NCBI RefSeq assembly: GCF_002099425.1
Contig: NW_018344058.1
Coordinates: 3,844,001-3,908,000, forward strand
Direction of reading: 5' to 3'
Origin: Phascolarctos cinereus
Lineage: Eukaryota; Chordata; Mammalia; Diprotodontia; Phascolarctidae
DNA length: 64,000 nt
Positions 27,440-40,481 of this stretch are shown one piece after another. The notes under the pieces were generated by a model, which saw only the letters and a program-made list of their open reading frames with translations, was not told the DNA's origin and did not search any database. Made by a program: the position numbers and the translations under genes. The number at the start of each line of letters is the position of its first letter. Positions within the stretch are counted from its first letter, which is position 1.

Positions 27440-27790
27440 AGGTAACCCAGAGATTCAATGGAAAAACACAAGATGGGTGTAAGTAGGCTATGATGAACAA
27501 TGGTTGGAGTGAGAAGTGGCCTAAGAGACATCATCAAGGATGTATGTGACTAGTAAAGAAGATGGGACAGTCATGTAGTAAAGAAGTAGTTAATGAATAG
27601 AGAAACCAAATGTTGTGTGGTACCCATTAAACTATTAACAGAACCCAATGAATGCCTCCATGAATCTAAGAAATTGGAAAATTTCTTCACGAAAGATTTA
27701 CAGAATGACATGGACAAGAATCACAAAAGATAAAGAGGTATAGAGGAATTTCAAACTGTACCAGTAGAGAGTACATACACCACTACGATC
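27440..27790 (+). repeat. probable RTE-type LINE, C-terminal fragment
   Basis: One frame near 27550 reads RRWDSHVVKK, similar to the RRWAGHVxRR block near the end of RTE-clade ORF2. It is followed by a region reminiscent of 'NRWTNRVLHWYP' and 'TWTRVAxDR' in broken frames ('gacatggacaagaatcacaaa agata'). Subfamily not assigned. Confidence 0.5.
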
Positions 27791-29125
27791 ATGTATCCAA
27801 AGTATTCATGCATGCTTATTTACATACATCATCTATACATATACACATTTTATGTGATTCTTACTGGTTTGTGAAATGATGAAAAAGAATAATATTCAAA
27901 GAAGTATCTTATTTTTAAGAACATGTATTCTTAGGGAGAAATTACTTTTATAAAGTAAATTTCTTCTGAGACCATTTATTTAAATAGCTACCATAAAATG
28001 TTTGGGTTCAGCTGGGTATCACATTTCAAGGCTTTAATATGGCATACTTAAAAATATCAGTCCCTCATTTTGGGTAATGCCAATATTTTAGATATCAAGA
28101 GAGTTAAAGACTGTAAAAAGTATACAAAAGGCATTTATTTAATCTTATCCAGCTTAGACAATATTTCTTCATGACAGAATTATTACATTTCTAAAGACAT
28201 TTATGTCAGAAGAACTGGGGCCTTCTGAAATATGATAAACTAGGATTTCCCTCCAGTTAAAATAATAAAGTAGGGGTGGGGGGGGGGGAGAAGAGCTCTG
28301 AAACTCAAGTGTTTCCATACTGAAAGAATGGCAGTTTTCCAGGAAAGTGTTTCACTGGCCCCTAACCCAGGCTTTCTCCTATTGAGTTTACTCCTAAAGA
28401 CAAAAATCTATTCTGCCTCCATTAAGTCAAACTCATTGGAAAAAGATCAGAGTCTAGCTACTGTATTTAAAGTTCCAAGATACAGAGGCAGCCTAGGGAT
28501 ACAGCAGCACTGATTTTTCCATCCTAGAGTTTTCTGACCCAGAATAATTGAGATGGAATTCATCTTAAATTGTAAGGTAGAACATGCAATTTTCAAGGGT
28601 GGGTTAATTTTGTTTTAAACTTCTCCCAAATGTGATCCTTAAAACCTACTTATAATGTAAGCTGAATACTGCTCTAAACTGTGAATGGAGTCATAAAGGA
28701 CAAAAATTGCTATTCCCATTAAAAACTAAATGTTATTGACCAGACAGCTTCATGAGAACAAATCCTCCTCAACACTCCCATTTTCTTTCTCCCCTTTCCT
28801 TCTCCTCCCTCTCCCTCATTATGATGCCTCAGTTCTACCAGTTAATAAGATATAAAATTTGATAGCATGGAAAATTATCTCCAACACTGTATTTACTCTT
28901 CTTGCTCCTTCCCCATCCACTAACCATACATAATTTGCAATACAGGTCAGTCCTGGTTTAGTTAGCTTCTAAAACAAGTCTAAAACAGTCCAAATTATAA
29001 GAAGCTTCCATCTTCCAAAAAGAAGGAGGCTAAGGTATTTTAAGTTCTATTTGACAGGATTACTTGGTGCTCTAGGGAACATGATATAGAGAAAAGGACA
29101 CTGCATTTTGTTTCAAGAAACCTAG
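27791..29125. other. intron, no recognised element
   Basis: A/T-rich, with a G-run at 28273-28290. No repeat or exon is recognised. Confidence 0.5.
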
Positions 29126-29129
29126 GTTC

Positions 29130-29655
29130 CACAAGCTGTGGTATTGATTGTGATGGAATATTATAGCGCTATAAGAAATGACAAGCAAGATGATTTCTGA
29201 AAAAACTGGAAAGACTTACATGAACTTATGCAAAGTAAAGTAAGCAGAACCAGGAGAAAAGTGTATACAGTAATAACAATACTGTATGATGAAGAACTGT
29301 GAATGACTCAGCTATTCTCAATATACAATGGTCCAAAACAATCCCAAAGGACTCATGATGAAGCATGCTATCCACCTCCAGAAAAAGAACTGATAGTCTC
29401 AATATAGACTGAAGCATGTTGTTTTTTACTTTCTTTCTTTCATTCTTTTTTCTCTTCAAGTCTTCTTGTACAAAATGACTAATATGGAAATGTTTTACAT
29501 GACTGCACATGTATAACCTATATCGTATTGCTTGAGGGATGAGGAGAAGGAAAGATAGAATCTGGAATTCAAAACTTTTAAAAAAAGATGAATGTTTAAA
29601 ATTGTTTTAACATATAATGGGGGGAGGATAAAATATTATTAATTTTTTTAAAAGA
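29130..29655 (+). repeat. L1 3' end (sense), 5'-truncated
   Basis: 'gtgatggaatattatagcgc tataagaaatg', 'tggaaagacttacatgaact', 'aagtaagcagaaccaggag', 'ctccagaaaaagaactgatag', 'cacatgtataacctatatcg' and the terminal 'ggaggataaaatatta'. The order is that of marsupial L1. Confidence 0.9.
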
Positions 29656-29659
29656 AAAA

Positions 29660-30030
29660 AAGAAACCTAGATTCTAGTCCCAGCTCTTCTACTTACTAGC
29701 TGTGTGACCTTGGATAAATTAAATTCTCTAGCCCTCAATTTCATCTGTGGAATGAGGCAGTTAGACTAAAACATCTGTGGTTCTTAAAATGTGAACCACA
29801 AACCCGTGGGGAGTCCCCAAGACCTTTTCAGGGGTCCACAAGGTCAAAACTATTTTATAATAGTTTTAGGTGGCTTTGATTTCTAACACTGTAAATATGG
29901 ATAGATATTACCCAAATAAACAAAAGCTCTTTGAGAGGATCTTCAGTCATTTTTAAGAGTGTAATGGGATCCTGAAACCAAATGCAAACAACTGTTCTAC
30001 TAGAAATTTTCTAAGGTTCTTTCCAAACCT
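29660..30030 (+). repeat. MIR (sense) split by a DNA element
   Basis: 'acttactagctgtgtgaccttgg' up to 'gttagactaaaacatc', then resuming near 30008 with 'ctaaggttctttccaaacc taaaact', the MIR 3' end. The ~200 bp between are the element at 29782-29990. Confidence 0.75.
29782..29990. mobile_element. non-autonomous hAT-like DNA transposon fragment
   Basis: 'gggagtccccaagaccttttc', 'ggggtccacaaggtcaaaac', 'aataaacaaaagctctttgag' and 'ttttaagagtgtaatgggatcc' match an old dispersed mammalian hAT-type element I recall. The exact subfamily is uncertain. Confidence 0.55.
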
Positions 30031-30194
30031 AAAACTGTTTCATTTTTTCTGAGTATTTAATGCTACCCCCTCCCTCTCCACTCATAGGATTAGATGGAAA
30101 TTGTCTAACTTTTTACTACAGTTATATTAAAAAGACACAATGTCCAACAGAAAAGGAAAAGAGCAGCCGTAAACAGTCTAAAGTTTGACATTCA

Positions 30195-30333
30195 ATTATT
30201 AACTAGGCTCAGATTCTTATAATCTAGCCACTGCTCAGATTCTTACAATCTAGCCAATAGCTCACTAAATGTTCAGACACCTTAAGAGTCTGGCCATTAT
30301 GGTGGATATTCTAATAAACCTTGTCTTTGGCTG
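30195..30333 (+). mobile_element. LTR fragment of an endogenous retrovirus-like element
   Basis: 'aatctagccaatagctcac', 'agagtctggcc' and 'ttctaataaaccttgtctttggc' closely match the 3' part of the LTR at 55022-55439, including the AATAAA. This is an old, broken fossil: only a piece of an LTR. Confidence 0.65.
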
Positions 30334-30344
30334 AAAAAAAAATT

Positions 30345-30835
30345 TCACAAAGGCAGGTAGGTGGCACAGCAGACAGAGTGATGAAACTGGAGTTAGGAAG
30401 ACGAGAGCTCAAATCTAGCCTCAGACAGGAGCAGCTAGGTGGCACAGTGAAGAGAGCACCGGCCCTGAAGTCAGGAGGACCTGAGTTCAAATCCGGCCTC
30501 AGACCAAACACTTGACACTTACTAGCTGTGTGACCCTGGGCAGTTCACTTAACCCCAATTGCCTAAAAAGAAAAAAAATAAAATAAAATAAAAATCTAGC
30601 CTCAGACATATATTAACTACACGAACCTCAGCAAGTCATTTAGCCTCTCTCTGTCTCAGAAATAAAATAGGAATAAATAAATAAAATCTGGATGTGTAAA
30701 ATAAAAATAAAATAGGGATACCAATAGACTCTACCTCCCCAGGGTTGTTGTGAGGATAAAATAAGATTATGTTTGTAAAGCTCTTTGCATGCCTTAAAAC
30801 ACTATATAAATACTAGCTGTGATGATGATGATGCC
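30345..30835 (+). repeat. MIR-like SINE, host of a nested SINE insertion
   Basis: It begins 'ggcaggtaggtggcacagc', is interrupted at 30427, and resumes at 30592 with 'catatattaactacacgaacctcag'. It ends in the MIR-type tail 'tgtttgtaaagctctttgcatg...actatataaatac' and a GAT repeat. Confidence 0.85.
30428..30591 (+). repeat. short WSINE-like SINE inserted in another SINE, 17-bp duplication
   Basis: It runs from 'ggagcagctaggtggcacag' to 'aaccccaattgcct' plus an A-rich tail with AAAAT units. The duplication 'aaatctagcctcagaca' is exact at 30411-30427 and 30592-30608. The long perfect duplication and near-consensus body mark it as one of the youngest inserts here. Confidence 0.95.
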
Positions 30836-31004
30836 TTTTATGTTAACATTATAGTCTTATCTGGAGATTACGTCTTCCCTTGTAAAGAAAAAAGCAGGTA
30901 AAGCAATTTTTAGCTACACTTTACAGTTCAAGGTCAAAGAGATAGGAAAGAATTCCCTCCAAAGCAACTATATGAAATTGTCCTATTTCAAAATCCTGCA
31001 CGAC

Positions 31005-31160
31005 TTCTTTCTAAGCCACACAGCCCACTGCCTAGCACACAGTAGGCACTTATTCAAAGGCTGGTGGTTTTACTGACTAAACAAAGGAGATTGTAAACTT
31101 CTGGCCAGAGATTGATTTAACTATCTTTGCATTCCCCTCTGTGCTTGCATTTGGTTATTT
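31005..31160 (+). repeat. one or two L2 tail remnants (sense)
   Basis: 'ctgcctagcacacagtaggcac ttattc' and 'gattgtaaacttctggccaga' resemble L2 3' motifs. They are not in the order of an intact tail, so two fragments are likely. Confidence 0.5.
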
Positions 31161-31384
31161 GAATGGAACCCTAATTAAGCATACAACAGAGGTTGAATGA
31201 TTACAATTAGGGCAATCATTGTCAGACTGAAGAAGAAGAAGACATAGTATCTCTTTCCCTTTATATTCTCAGGACAAAAGACCAGTTACAAAGTGACCGT
31301 GTTTCTGAAACTTCTATCATCACAATTCAGAGGAAGAATTAAAAACTGCAACATGGGACAACTTGAACAAAGCAGCTGAACGAT

Positions 31385-31680
31385 CAGGAATGATCCCTGA
31401 AGGAGATGAGATTTCAGAAGAGATTTCAATGTGGTAAAGAAAGTAATTTGGCAGACATACTGGAAGTCAGAAAGACTTGTGCGTGGTAGAAAGCCTGGAT
31501 GGAAGCGAACAAGTGTGAGAACCTATGAAGCCTCGTTTAACTAGACTAAACAGCAGCTGGGAAGCCTAGAATGGGGGCACTCACAGAATACGACTGGGAA
31601 AGGGACTTGAAGCCAGGCTGAACGGCTTAAATTTGCCACAAAGTCCAATGGCGCCACTGACAATTTCGATCAAAGTGAGA
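31385..31680 (-). repeat. possible degenerate L2 (antisense)
   Basis: Weak similarity to the antisense L2 region upstream of the tail: 'gatgagatttcagaagagatttc', 'gacttgaagccaggctgaac' and 'cttaaatttgccacaaag'. Uncertain. Confidence 0.35.
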
Positions 31681-31689
31681 GCCAGGTGG

Positions 31690-32100
31690 AAGTCTGCCCT
31701 CCATAAGCTGAGTAATTAATTCAAAGATGTTTATAAGATGCACCAACAACAACCATTATACATTCCCAGAAATTTGAAACACGAACTCCGAGTTAACCTT
31801 CTGTAATTTCACACACGATAAAGAAGAAGCAAGACTGAATATCTGTTTTCTGAATAACACTTGAAAGGAAGAATTCATTTAAAGGGTTGGTTGGTTGTTT
31901 TCAAAAAACTTTAAATTGCTATTCCTTTACATATTAAAAAATGTCAATATTAAGAATGTCAATTGGGGGTTTCAAATTCATAACGAAACAAGTTCTCAGA
32001 AATACTTGAGGAAAGCCACTACCCTGCCTGGAACAGTACTGTTATTAAAATTATAAAATGTAAAAACTGGAAGAAACCTTGGAGATTATCTAGTCCAATC
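31690..32100. other. intron, no recognised element
   Basis: No repeat or exon recognised. The last 40 bp may be a MIR end ('tggagattatctagtccaatc'). Confidence 0.45.
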
Positions 32101-32104
32101 AGAA

Positions 32105-32505
32105 TCAGGCAGCTAATGTAGTAGAGTAGTGGATACAGCATAGGACTTAAGAGTAAGAAAGAGTTCAGACACTGACTCAGACACTTACTATCTCTGTGAC
32201 CCTGGACAAGTCACTTAACTGCTTTCAGCCTCAGTTTTCCCATCTGTAAAATGGGAATAACCATAGCATCCACCTCCCAGAACTGTTACGAGGGTTAAAG
32301 GAAAAAACATATGTAAAATGCCTTGCAAACCTTAGGGCATTATATAAATTCTAGCTATGATTATTAGTATTACTAATTATTATTTCTAGATTAGGAAACT
32401 GGAAGTCCAGGGAAGTTAAAAAAAAAAATTTCCCATAATCACACAACTACCTATTGGTCAAGTCTGAGCCGAGAAACTAATCTAAAACTATTCTTCCTTC
32501 CAGTT
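32105..32505 (+). repeat. MIR (sense) followed by a reversed MIR fragment
   Basis: 32105-32385 reads through 'tctctgtgaccctggacaag', 'cccatctgtaaaatgggaat' and 'tatgtaaaatgccttgcaaac'. 32390-32505 reads 'attaggaaactggaagtccag...taatcacacaactacct', the opposite orientation. Confidence 0.8.
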
Positions 32506-32929
32506 TCTATGGGTTTTTCAAAGTTTATTTTTTTTTTCAGAAATTCTTAGTTTCCAAATGAAGGTCAAGCCTCAAAACAACAGACTCTGAAGGGCTTTCA
32601 GGTTCTTTTGTTATAGTGGAATTCTGATGCATCAAATGTTATTTGACGTAAGTGCGGACACCAGCTGAGGCTCAGAAGTCTTCTTGTTATGTAATGCTTT
32701 CAATGGATGTCAGAGTGGGATTTCTTCTATCCCAAAAGAAACCAGTGAAGAGTACAGAAGATGAAGACTGACTAAAACCCCATGGGTTAGATCTCATCTC
32801 TGTAACTTATATTATAAAGTCAGGAAGACAAAGACTGGGAATTCTTCTGTAGACCGAACATAGAACACAGTTTGCAAAGAAAAAAGGGAAGGCAAACTTT
32901 TTCTCTTGTTAAATAGTTCAATCTTTGAG

Positions 32930-33190
32930 AGAGGGAGGGAGATAGAAGAGAGGAAGTGAGGAAGGAAAGAAGTGAGGGAGGGAAAAAAAGGAAAAAAGAG
33001 AAAGAGAAGGCAAGAAGGGAAGGAATGGAAACAGAGAGGAAGGAAGGAAGGAAGGAAGGAAGGAAGGAAGGAAGGAAGGAAGGAAGGAAGGAAGGAAGGA
33101 AGGAAGGAAGGAAGGAAGGAAGGAAGGAAGGAAGGAAGGAAGGAAGGGAGGGAGGGAGGGAGGACAGAAAAGAAAGAAAGAAAGAGAAGC
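32930..33190. repeat. polypurine tract with (GGAA)n core
   Basis: About 260 bp of almost only A and G. The GGAA/GGGA core is 33038-33163 (about 31 units). In the TANC1 transcript it is a CU-only tract starting about 110 nt after the exon C donor. Long Pro-Ser-Phe-Leu and Lys-Glu-Gly-Arg open frames here are artefacts. Confidence 0.96.
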
Positions 33191-33258
33191 TCACTCACTT
33201 CTTTATAGAGTGTCTGGATAATTCCTTGGCTAATGTCCATGAAACCATTACATCACTA

Positions 33259-35120
<1,862 letters not shown>

Positions 35121-35124
35121 ATTG

Positions 35125-35380
35125 CAAGAGGTGGTACAATAGGTAGGCTGCTAAGACCTGAGTTCAAATACTGATTCAAACACTTATTGGCTGTGTAACC
35201 CTGGGCAAGTCACTTGCTTCTTTGAACCTCAGTTTCCTCATCTGTAAAACAGGGAACAAAAACAGCACCTACCTCACAGGGTAGTTTTAAGGCCAGATAA
35301 CATAATATGTAAAGGGTTTTGCAAACCTTAAAAGACCATATAAATGGTAGTCATTACTGTTGTTGTTATTATTGTTACAG
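35125..35380 (+). repeat. MIR (sense), nearly full length
   Basis: 'ggctgtgtaaccctgggcaag tcactt', 'cctcagtttcctcatctgtaa', 'cctacctcacagggtagtttt' and 'gttttgcaaaccttaaaagacc', then TTGTTGTTATT. Confidence 0.88.
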
Positions 35381-36170
35381 GTGTTTGTACTATAAAATAA
35401 CAGCATTACCAAATAAGAATGACCTTGAGATAATGGATTCTTTCTGAGTAACAGGGAAATCTGCCCTAAAAAAACCAGAAGCAACAAGAAAAAATAACTT
35501 TTCACACCAAAAGGACCAGGTATATCAAATGACACAAAAACAATTATAACTTTACTTAGAAATAAAAATTTTCATCTTAATATCTCTATTTTCTTTGCCT
35601 TATGGATAAAAAAATGCACTACATCAATCGATGAGACTTGAAGGCCCTTTGAGGAATTAAATTAAATTCTGATCCTTCTAGTTTTAACTGTTACGTTAAA
35701 AAATCATACTGGAATTCGCTGAGCAGTACAAAATAATGATCAGAGCATATTTTATAAGAGGTTGTAAGGATACGTTTCAAAACCATCCTTTTTCTTCAAG
35801 TCCTCCCTAAAGATCTGTCACTTGGTTTTCTCCTCAAAGTGAATTTTAGCTATGGAATTTAATTTAAACATCAGATATGTAAATTATCCTTACAGCCAAA
35901 ATCCTAACATAAATATGGCTAACCTCATCGAAATGACATTCACCCCACAATACCTCTCACATACACTAAATCAACATCTTCCAAGGAATGAGGTATTGTA
36001 CTAGATAAAATGTTTAGTAAAAAATAAAAGAGTAAGCAACATGCAAATACTGAATAGGTTATCCATTTCAATTTCTGTTATTCCCACTCCTCCTGCCCCC
36101 CCATCTGGATAACGTGCTCTTTTTGTAGCCCATAAATCTAAATGACTACAATTGTTGGGTAGGGGGAAGA
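35381..36170. other. intron, no recognised element
   Basis: A/T-rich, with no clear repeat or exon. Confidence 0.5.
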
Positions 36171-36175
36171 CTGGG

Positions 36176-36379
36176 CAGGGGCGAGGAACCTGCAGCCTTG
36201 AGGCCACATGTGGCCCTCTAGATCCTGAAGTGTGGTTCTTTGACTGAATCCAAACTTCACAGAACAGATCCCCTTAATAAAAGGATTTGTTCTGTAAAAC
36301 TTGGGCTCAGTCAAAAGGCCACACCCAAGGACCCAGAGGACCACATGTGTCCTTGGAGGCCACAGGTTCCCAACCCCTG
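36176..36379. mobile_element. palindromic hAT-like MITE, full length (204 bp)
   Basis: The ends are CAGGGGCGAGGAACC and GGTTCCCAACCCCTG. The two arms are reverse complements along most of their length ('gccacatgtggccctcta' against 'ccagaggaccacatgtg'; 'acttcacagaacagatcc' against 'ggatttgttctgtaaaact'). It could fold into a ~100-bp hairpin. It is the best copy of the family seen here. No coding sequence; no obvious 8-bp duplication. Confidence 0.8.
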
Positions 36380-36459
36380 GTGACAGAGAGTTGAGGACAC
36401 AATGAAAAACAGGAAAACCAAATAGTTATTGAGAAACCAGAAGCTATAATCCTCTAAAT

Positions 36460-36690
36460 AATAATTCTCATTTATATATCACTTGAAGGTCTGTCAAAGC
36501 ACTATCCTTGCAACGAGCTTGTGAAGAAGGAAAGAGAAGCATTCTTCTCTTCCATTTTATAGGTGAAGAAATGGTAAAAGCTTTGAGAGGTTTGGTGACT
36601 TGCCCATGGTCATACATCAATGATATGTCAGAGGGGAGATTCAAACACAGGTCTCTCAGCTCCAACTTCAATATATCATGCTGCCTCTCT
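36460..36690 (-). repeat. MIR (antisense)
   Basis: 'cattttataggtgaagaaatgg', 'ggtttggtgacttgcccatgg tcatac' and 'agattcaaacacaggtctct' follow the reversed MIR. Confidence 0.85.
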
Positions 36691-36789
36691 CATTTGAGGC
36701 CAGGACCAACAAATGTAGGCCATGCAACAGAGCACAATTAGCCTCAGAAATGGTGGCCTGGCAGCTGTACAGAGTTAACCTGGAAGTTG

Positions 36790-37970
36790 GTGTCTAGCCC
36801 CAGGGATAGATTAGAGTGAAGAGAGAAAGAATCCAGGCAAGGAGACCCACCAGCAGGCTATTACAAGACTCTAGGTGTAAAGTGATGAGGGCCTGCCCCA
36901 GGATGGGCATATGGGAGAAATATCAGGAAGGTAAAATCAACACCTTGGAAATACATTGGATGTAGATTTGAGAGACAGCAAGGTGTCAAGGACAACACCT
37001 AAGTTAGGAGCCTTGGTGACTGAGAGAATGAAGGTACTCTCAACAATAACAGGGAAGTTAAGAAGAGGGAAAAGTTTAGGAGGAAAGATAAGGTCCGTTC
37101 TGGACAGGTGGATTTTAAAATGTCTACTGTATACCTCGTTTAAGGTGGAAATGAAAGACTAGAGATCAGGACAAGTAGACTGGAGAGTCATCTGCCTAGA
37201 GATGTTCACTGAAACCAGAGAAACTAATAAGATCACCAAGTAAAATAATATAGAGGAAGAACAGAACCTTGAGGAATGCCCATTGTTATCAGGCAGGACC
37301 TGGATAAAGAAGACAGAGGAGAGTCAGTTAAGTAGGAGGAAAACCAGGAAAGAGCAGTTTCATGAATATATTAACAGCGTCAAATGTGGGGCAGCTAGGT
37401 GGCGCAGTGGATAGAGCACCGGCCCTGAAGTCAAGAGGACCTGAGTTCAAATCCAGCCTCAGACCAAACACCTGACACTTACTAGCTGTGTGACCCTGGG
37501 CAGGTCACTTAACCTCAATTGCCTTTAAAAAAAAAAAAGACAGTGTCAAATGCAAATGGGTCAAGAAGAATGAGGCTTAAGAAAAGGCCATTAGGTTTGG
37601 CAGTTAAAGAGATCATGAGTAGCCCTGAAGAGAGCAGTTTTGGTTGAATGAGTTAGAAAGCCAAACCGTAAAGACTTATGAAGAGAATGACAGGAAAGGA
37701 AGTAGAGGGACCTGTTGTAGTTGTTGAGTACACAGGATGATAGTTAGTGGGGATGGACTGATCAAGATTGAGTTTTTTGATAATGGTGGAGATATGGGCA
37801 TGTTTGTAGGCAAAAGGAAAGCAGCCAGTTAATGGGGAGCAACTGAGCATTAGTGAGAGACTAGGGATAACAGAGGGGGCAATTTGTCGGAGAAAACAAA
37901 ATGGAACTGGATCATCTGTGTATGTGGAGGGGGTTTGCCTCAGCAAGGAAAAAGGCCACTAATCTACATT
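36790..37970 (-). repeat. L2 LINE (antisense), RT region, split by a young SINE
   Basis: Antisense L2 ORF2 over about 1 kb: 'aggtgtcaaggacaacacc', 'gaggaatgcccattgttatc', 'ggaggaaaaccaggaaagag', 'gtcaaatgcaaatgggtcaag'. A 97-codon minus-strand frame (37653-37946) includes FPFAYKHAHISTIIKK and NYHPV, matching the FKxAxVxPLLKK...NYRPI block of CR1/L2 reverse transcriptase. Other frames are broken. Confidence 0.8.
37387..37539 (+). repeat. short WSINE-like SINE inserted in an L2
   Basis: 'ggggcagctaggtggcgcag' to 'aacctcaattgcctttaaaaa'. The duplication is 'acagcgtcaaatg' (37374-37386) and 'acagtgtcaaatg' (37540-37552), 12 of 13 identical. Confidence 0.93.
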
Positions 37971-38430
37971 CAGATTTTATGTGAACGTATGTGAAAGAAG
38001 GAGGAAAAGCATTCCAAATCAGCATCAGTCCAGGCACACCTAAGAGAAAATGACCTGAGAAGAGGATCAGTACCACCTCCTCCTCCTACCTACCCACTTT
38101 TCCCAAGCCATCACTCCAAGCCTCAACACAGCTAAGAAGGGCATCCATTTTATCTGTCTCAAACAATAGGCCAGGACCAATATGCACTTCCCGGATACAG
38201 TATAAAAGAAGAGGATGCAGAGGTGGGGCTTGGAAATAGGAGGGTGAGATGAAAGGGATGAATAGCTTCATTGCTTCCCCCTTCCTTAGGCTTCTCCCCA
38301 TATGACAATCATCCATTGATTGCACTGTTATCTGGTCACCACCCATGTACCAGAATTATCCATTTCTGGTACAACCTCAATTATACAGGAATTTTGCCAG
38401 ATAATATTCTAGTTCAGCAACTGCTGGGTG
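37971..38430. other. intron, no recognised element
   Basis: No clear repeat or exon. May include an extension of the L2 at its left edge. Confidence 0.4.
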
Positions 38431-38447
38431 AAAGTGAAGGAGGAGAG

Positions 38448-38585
38448 GAGCAGCTAGGTGACGCAGTAGATAGAGCACCGGCCCAGGAGTACCTGAGTTC
38501 AAATCCGACCTCAGACACATAACATTCACTAGCTGTGTGACTCTGGGCAAGTCACTTAACCCCAATTGCCTCCTTAAAAAAAAAA
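38448..38585 (+). repeat. short WSINE-like SINE with 15-bp duplication
   Basis: 'gagcagctaggtgacgcag' to 'aaccccaattgcctcctt' plus an A-run. The duplication is 'agtgaaggaggagag' (38433-38447) and 'agtgaaggaagagag' (38586-38600). A short internal deletion shortens the head. Confidence 0.93.
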
Positions 38586-38600
38586 AGTGAAGGAAGAGAG

Positions 38601-40001
38601 ACAACAACTTTGGGAACTCTAGCATCACCAAATCTGCCTGGACGAACAATACTGCCATCTCTGCCACAAGTAAGGTTTTCAAAGAGCCCTCAAGTTCCAA
38701 ACCACACATACAAACATAGGACTCTGGGTCTCCATTGTTTCAATACATCTATATTTCTAGGGAAGAATGCCTATTCAGCTAAGGAGTACAGCCAAGAGCA
38801 AGCTAGGGGCAGGAAGTCCAAAACTCTTTGTAAATCAAAAGTCAAACCATCATCCAAACCCCCGCCCCTTTTTTCCAGAAATATGGAAAACACATGCAAC
38901 ACTAAATGTACATGGGGAAAATGAAAATAGGCACATAAATTAACAGTTCTTAACTAAGGGTCCGCACAACAGCACAAAACTATCAGAAACGTACTAGTGT
39001 ACTGGACTACAATGTCACAGATCTTTCAACGTCCACATCCATTTTCCCTCTCTCCTTTCAAAGCTTTATTCCTTCAAGATTCCCATCCTTCCTATTCTGT
39101 CCCATCCATTCACATGCCACCCTAGCTCCATTTCCCTTGGAAGGTCTCCCAGGCTCTTTCCATCATCCTGTCCTTCTGTATTCCATGTTTTAGGTCAACC
39201 CACTTATCCACTCAATGTGTCGCTAACTCACAGTCTCTTTCTCTGATTCTGATCTTCCATTTCAGTTTTAGGAGCTCTTTGGTGAAGGGTAACAGACTCA
39301 CCAACAACGAACTCTTGTAACAAACTGAAAATGCCAAAAAAGAGTCAAAAAGCTGAAAACTTAAGTTTTTTATTTTTAATTTTTAAAAAATAAAATCCTA
39401 CCAGAAAATTCTGGATTACTCTTTTTATATCTGTAGCTAATGCCAAAACACTGTAGAACCTGCTTTACTAATTAATGTCTGTGCCAGTTTGTTTTTTTTA
39501 AGTCATGCCCCATTTATTACACAACAAACAACAATTTGCATCTGCTACAAACAGAAAATACTCAACGTCTTAACCAGATGTGTAAACTTTGAAAAGGTTC
39601 ACCTTCAGTAGCATGTGCTGAAAGGTATGAGAAGAATAGATCTCAAACCCTGCCCCTTTTCCAATATTCCACAGAGAGTACAGGTAATAACAATGTTCCC
39701 AGCCAGTGGCCTTTAAATAAATATTTTCCCCAATCTTATATCCCATTACCACATGCTTAGTGTTTGAAAGGGGTTGTTTTTTTTAATGTAATACATTCAT
39801 AGCCTTTCCTTTCTGAAATAGATAAAAGGGCTTGTCTGAATTACAAACAATTGGATGGTGGAAACTGTAATAATGATGATTATAATAATAATTAACAACC
39901 TATATAGCTCTCTCAAATTTATCCAGTCTTCTCAACATATGATTAAGATCCACCCTCCAATCCTTCCTTTCCAGTATTGGGAAAAGAGGATTGTCCCACC
40001 C

Positions 40002-40002
<1 letters not shown>
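38601..40002. other. intron, largely unassigned
   Basis: No clear exon or repeat. 39010-39310 is C/T-rich and could be a worn L2 ORF2, but I cannot show it. Confidence 0.4.

Positions 40003-40048
<46 letters not shown>
40003..40048. repeat. (CA)n microsatellite, about 22 units
   Basis: Pure alternating CA. Thr-His and Val-Cys open frames across it on both strands are artefacts. Confidence 0.97.
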
Positions 40049-40050
<2 letters not shown>

Positions 40051-40054
40051 CTCC

Positions 40055-40480
40055 CTATAATCTTTCTGCTTATTCTCTGGTCTCCATTCCTTTGCACCAC
40101 TCCTAGAACTCTGATCACAAAAATATCTCCTCCCCATCATCTTCAACCTCTCCCTTTCCATTAGTTCTTTCCCTTCCACCTTCAAATTTGCTAAGGCCTC
40201 CCCTAAAAAACCAAAACCAGACCAAGACCAAATGAACAAAAACTGAACCTATTATCAAACAAAAACTGAACCTGTTATCCTAATAATTATTCAATCTTTC
40301 CTTCCTTCTACTACCAAACCCAACATGGTCTACAAACACTGCTTTCACTTTCTATCTACCTCTTACCTCCTTAAACACCTGCAAACCAGCTTACAACCTC
40401 ACCACTCTAATGAGAACAAGCCCTCTGAAGTTTGTAAATGCCTCTTCTTTCAAGATCTAATGATCTTTTCTAGTTCGCAT
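40055..40480 (+). repeat. L2 ORF2 fragment (sense)
   Basis: 'ccttccttctactaccaaaccc', 'ctgctttcactttctatcta cctc', 'aaaccagcttacaacctcac' and 'cctctgaagtttgtaaatgcc' run parallel to L2 'tctggcttctgcccccaccactccactgaaact...ctaaggtcaccaatgacc'. Degenerate. Confidence 0.5.
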
Positions 40481-40481
40481 C

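Noticed and set aside
39855-40239. Frames of 72-98 codons with Thr-His or Val-Cys runs
   Set aside because: They cross the (CA)n microsatellite at 40003-40048. Same reasoning for 23975-24372.
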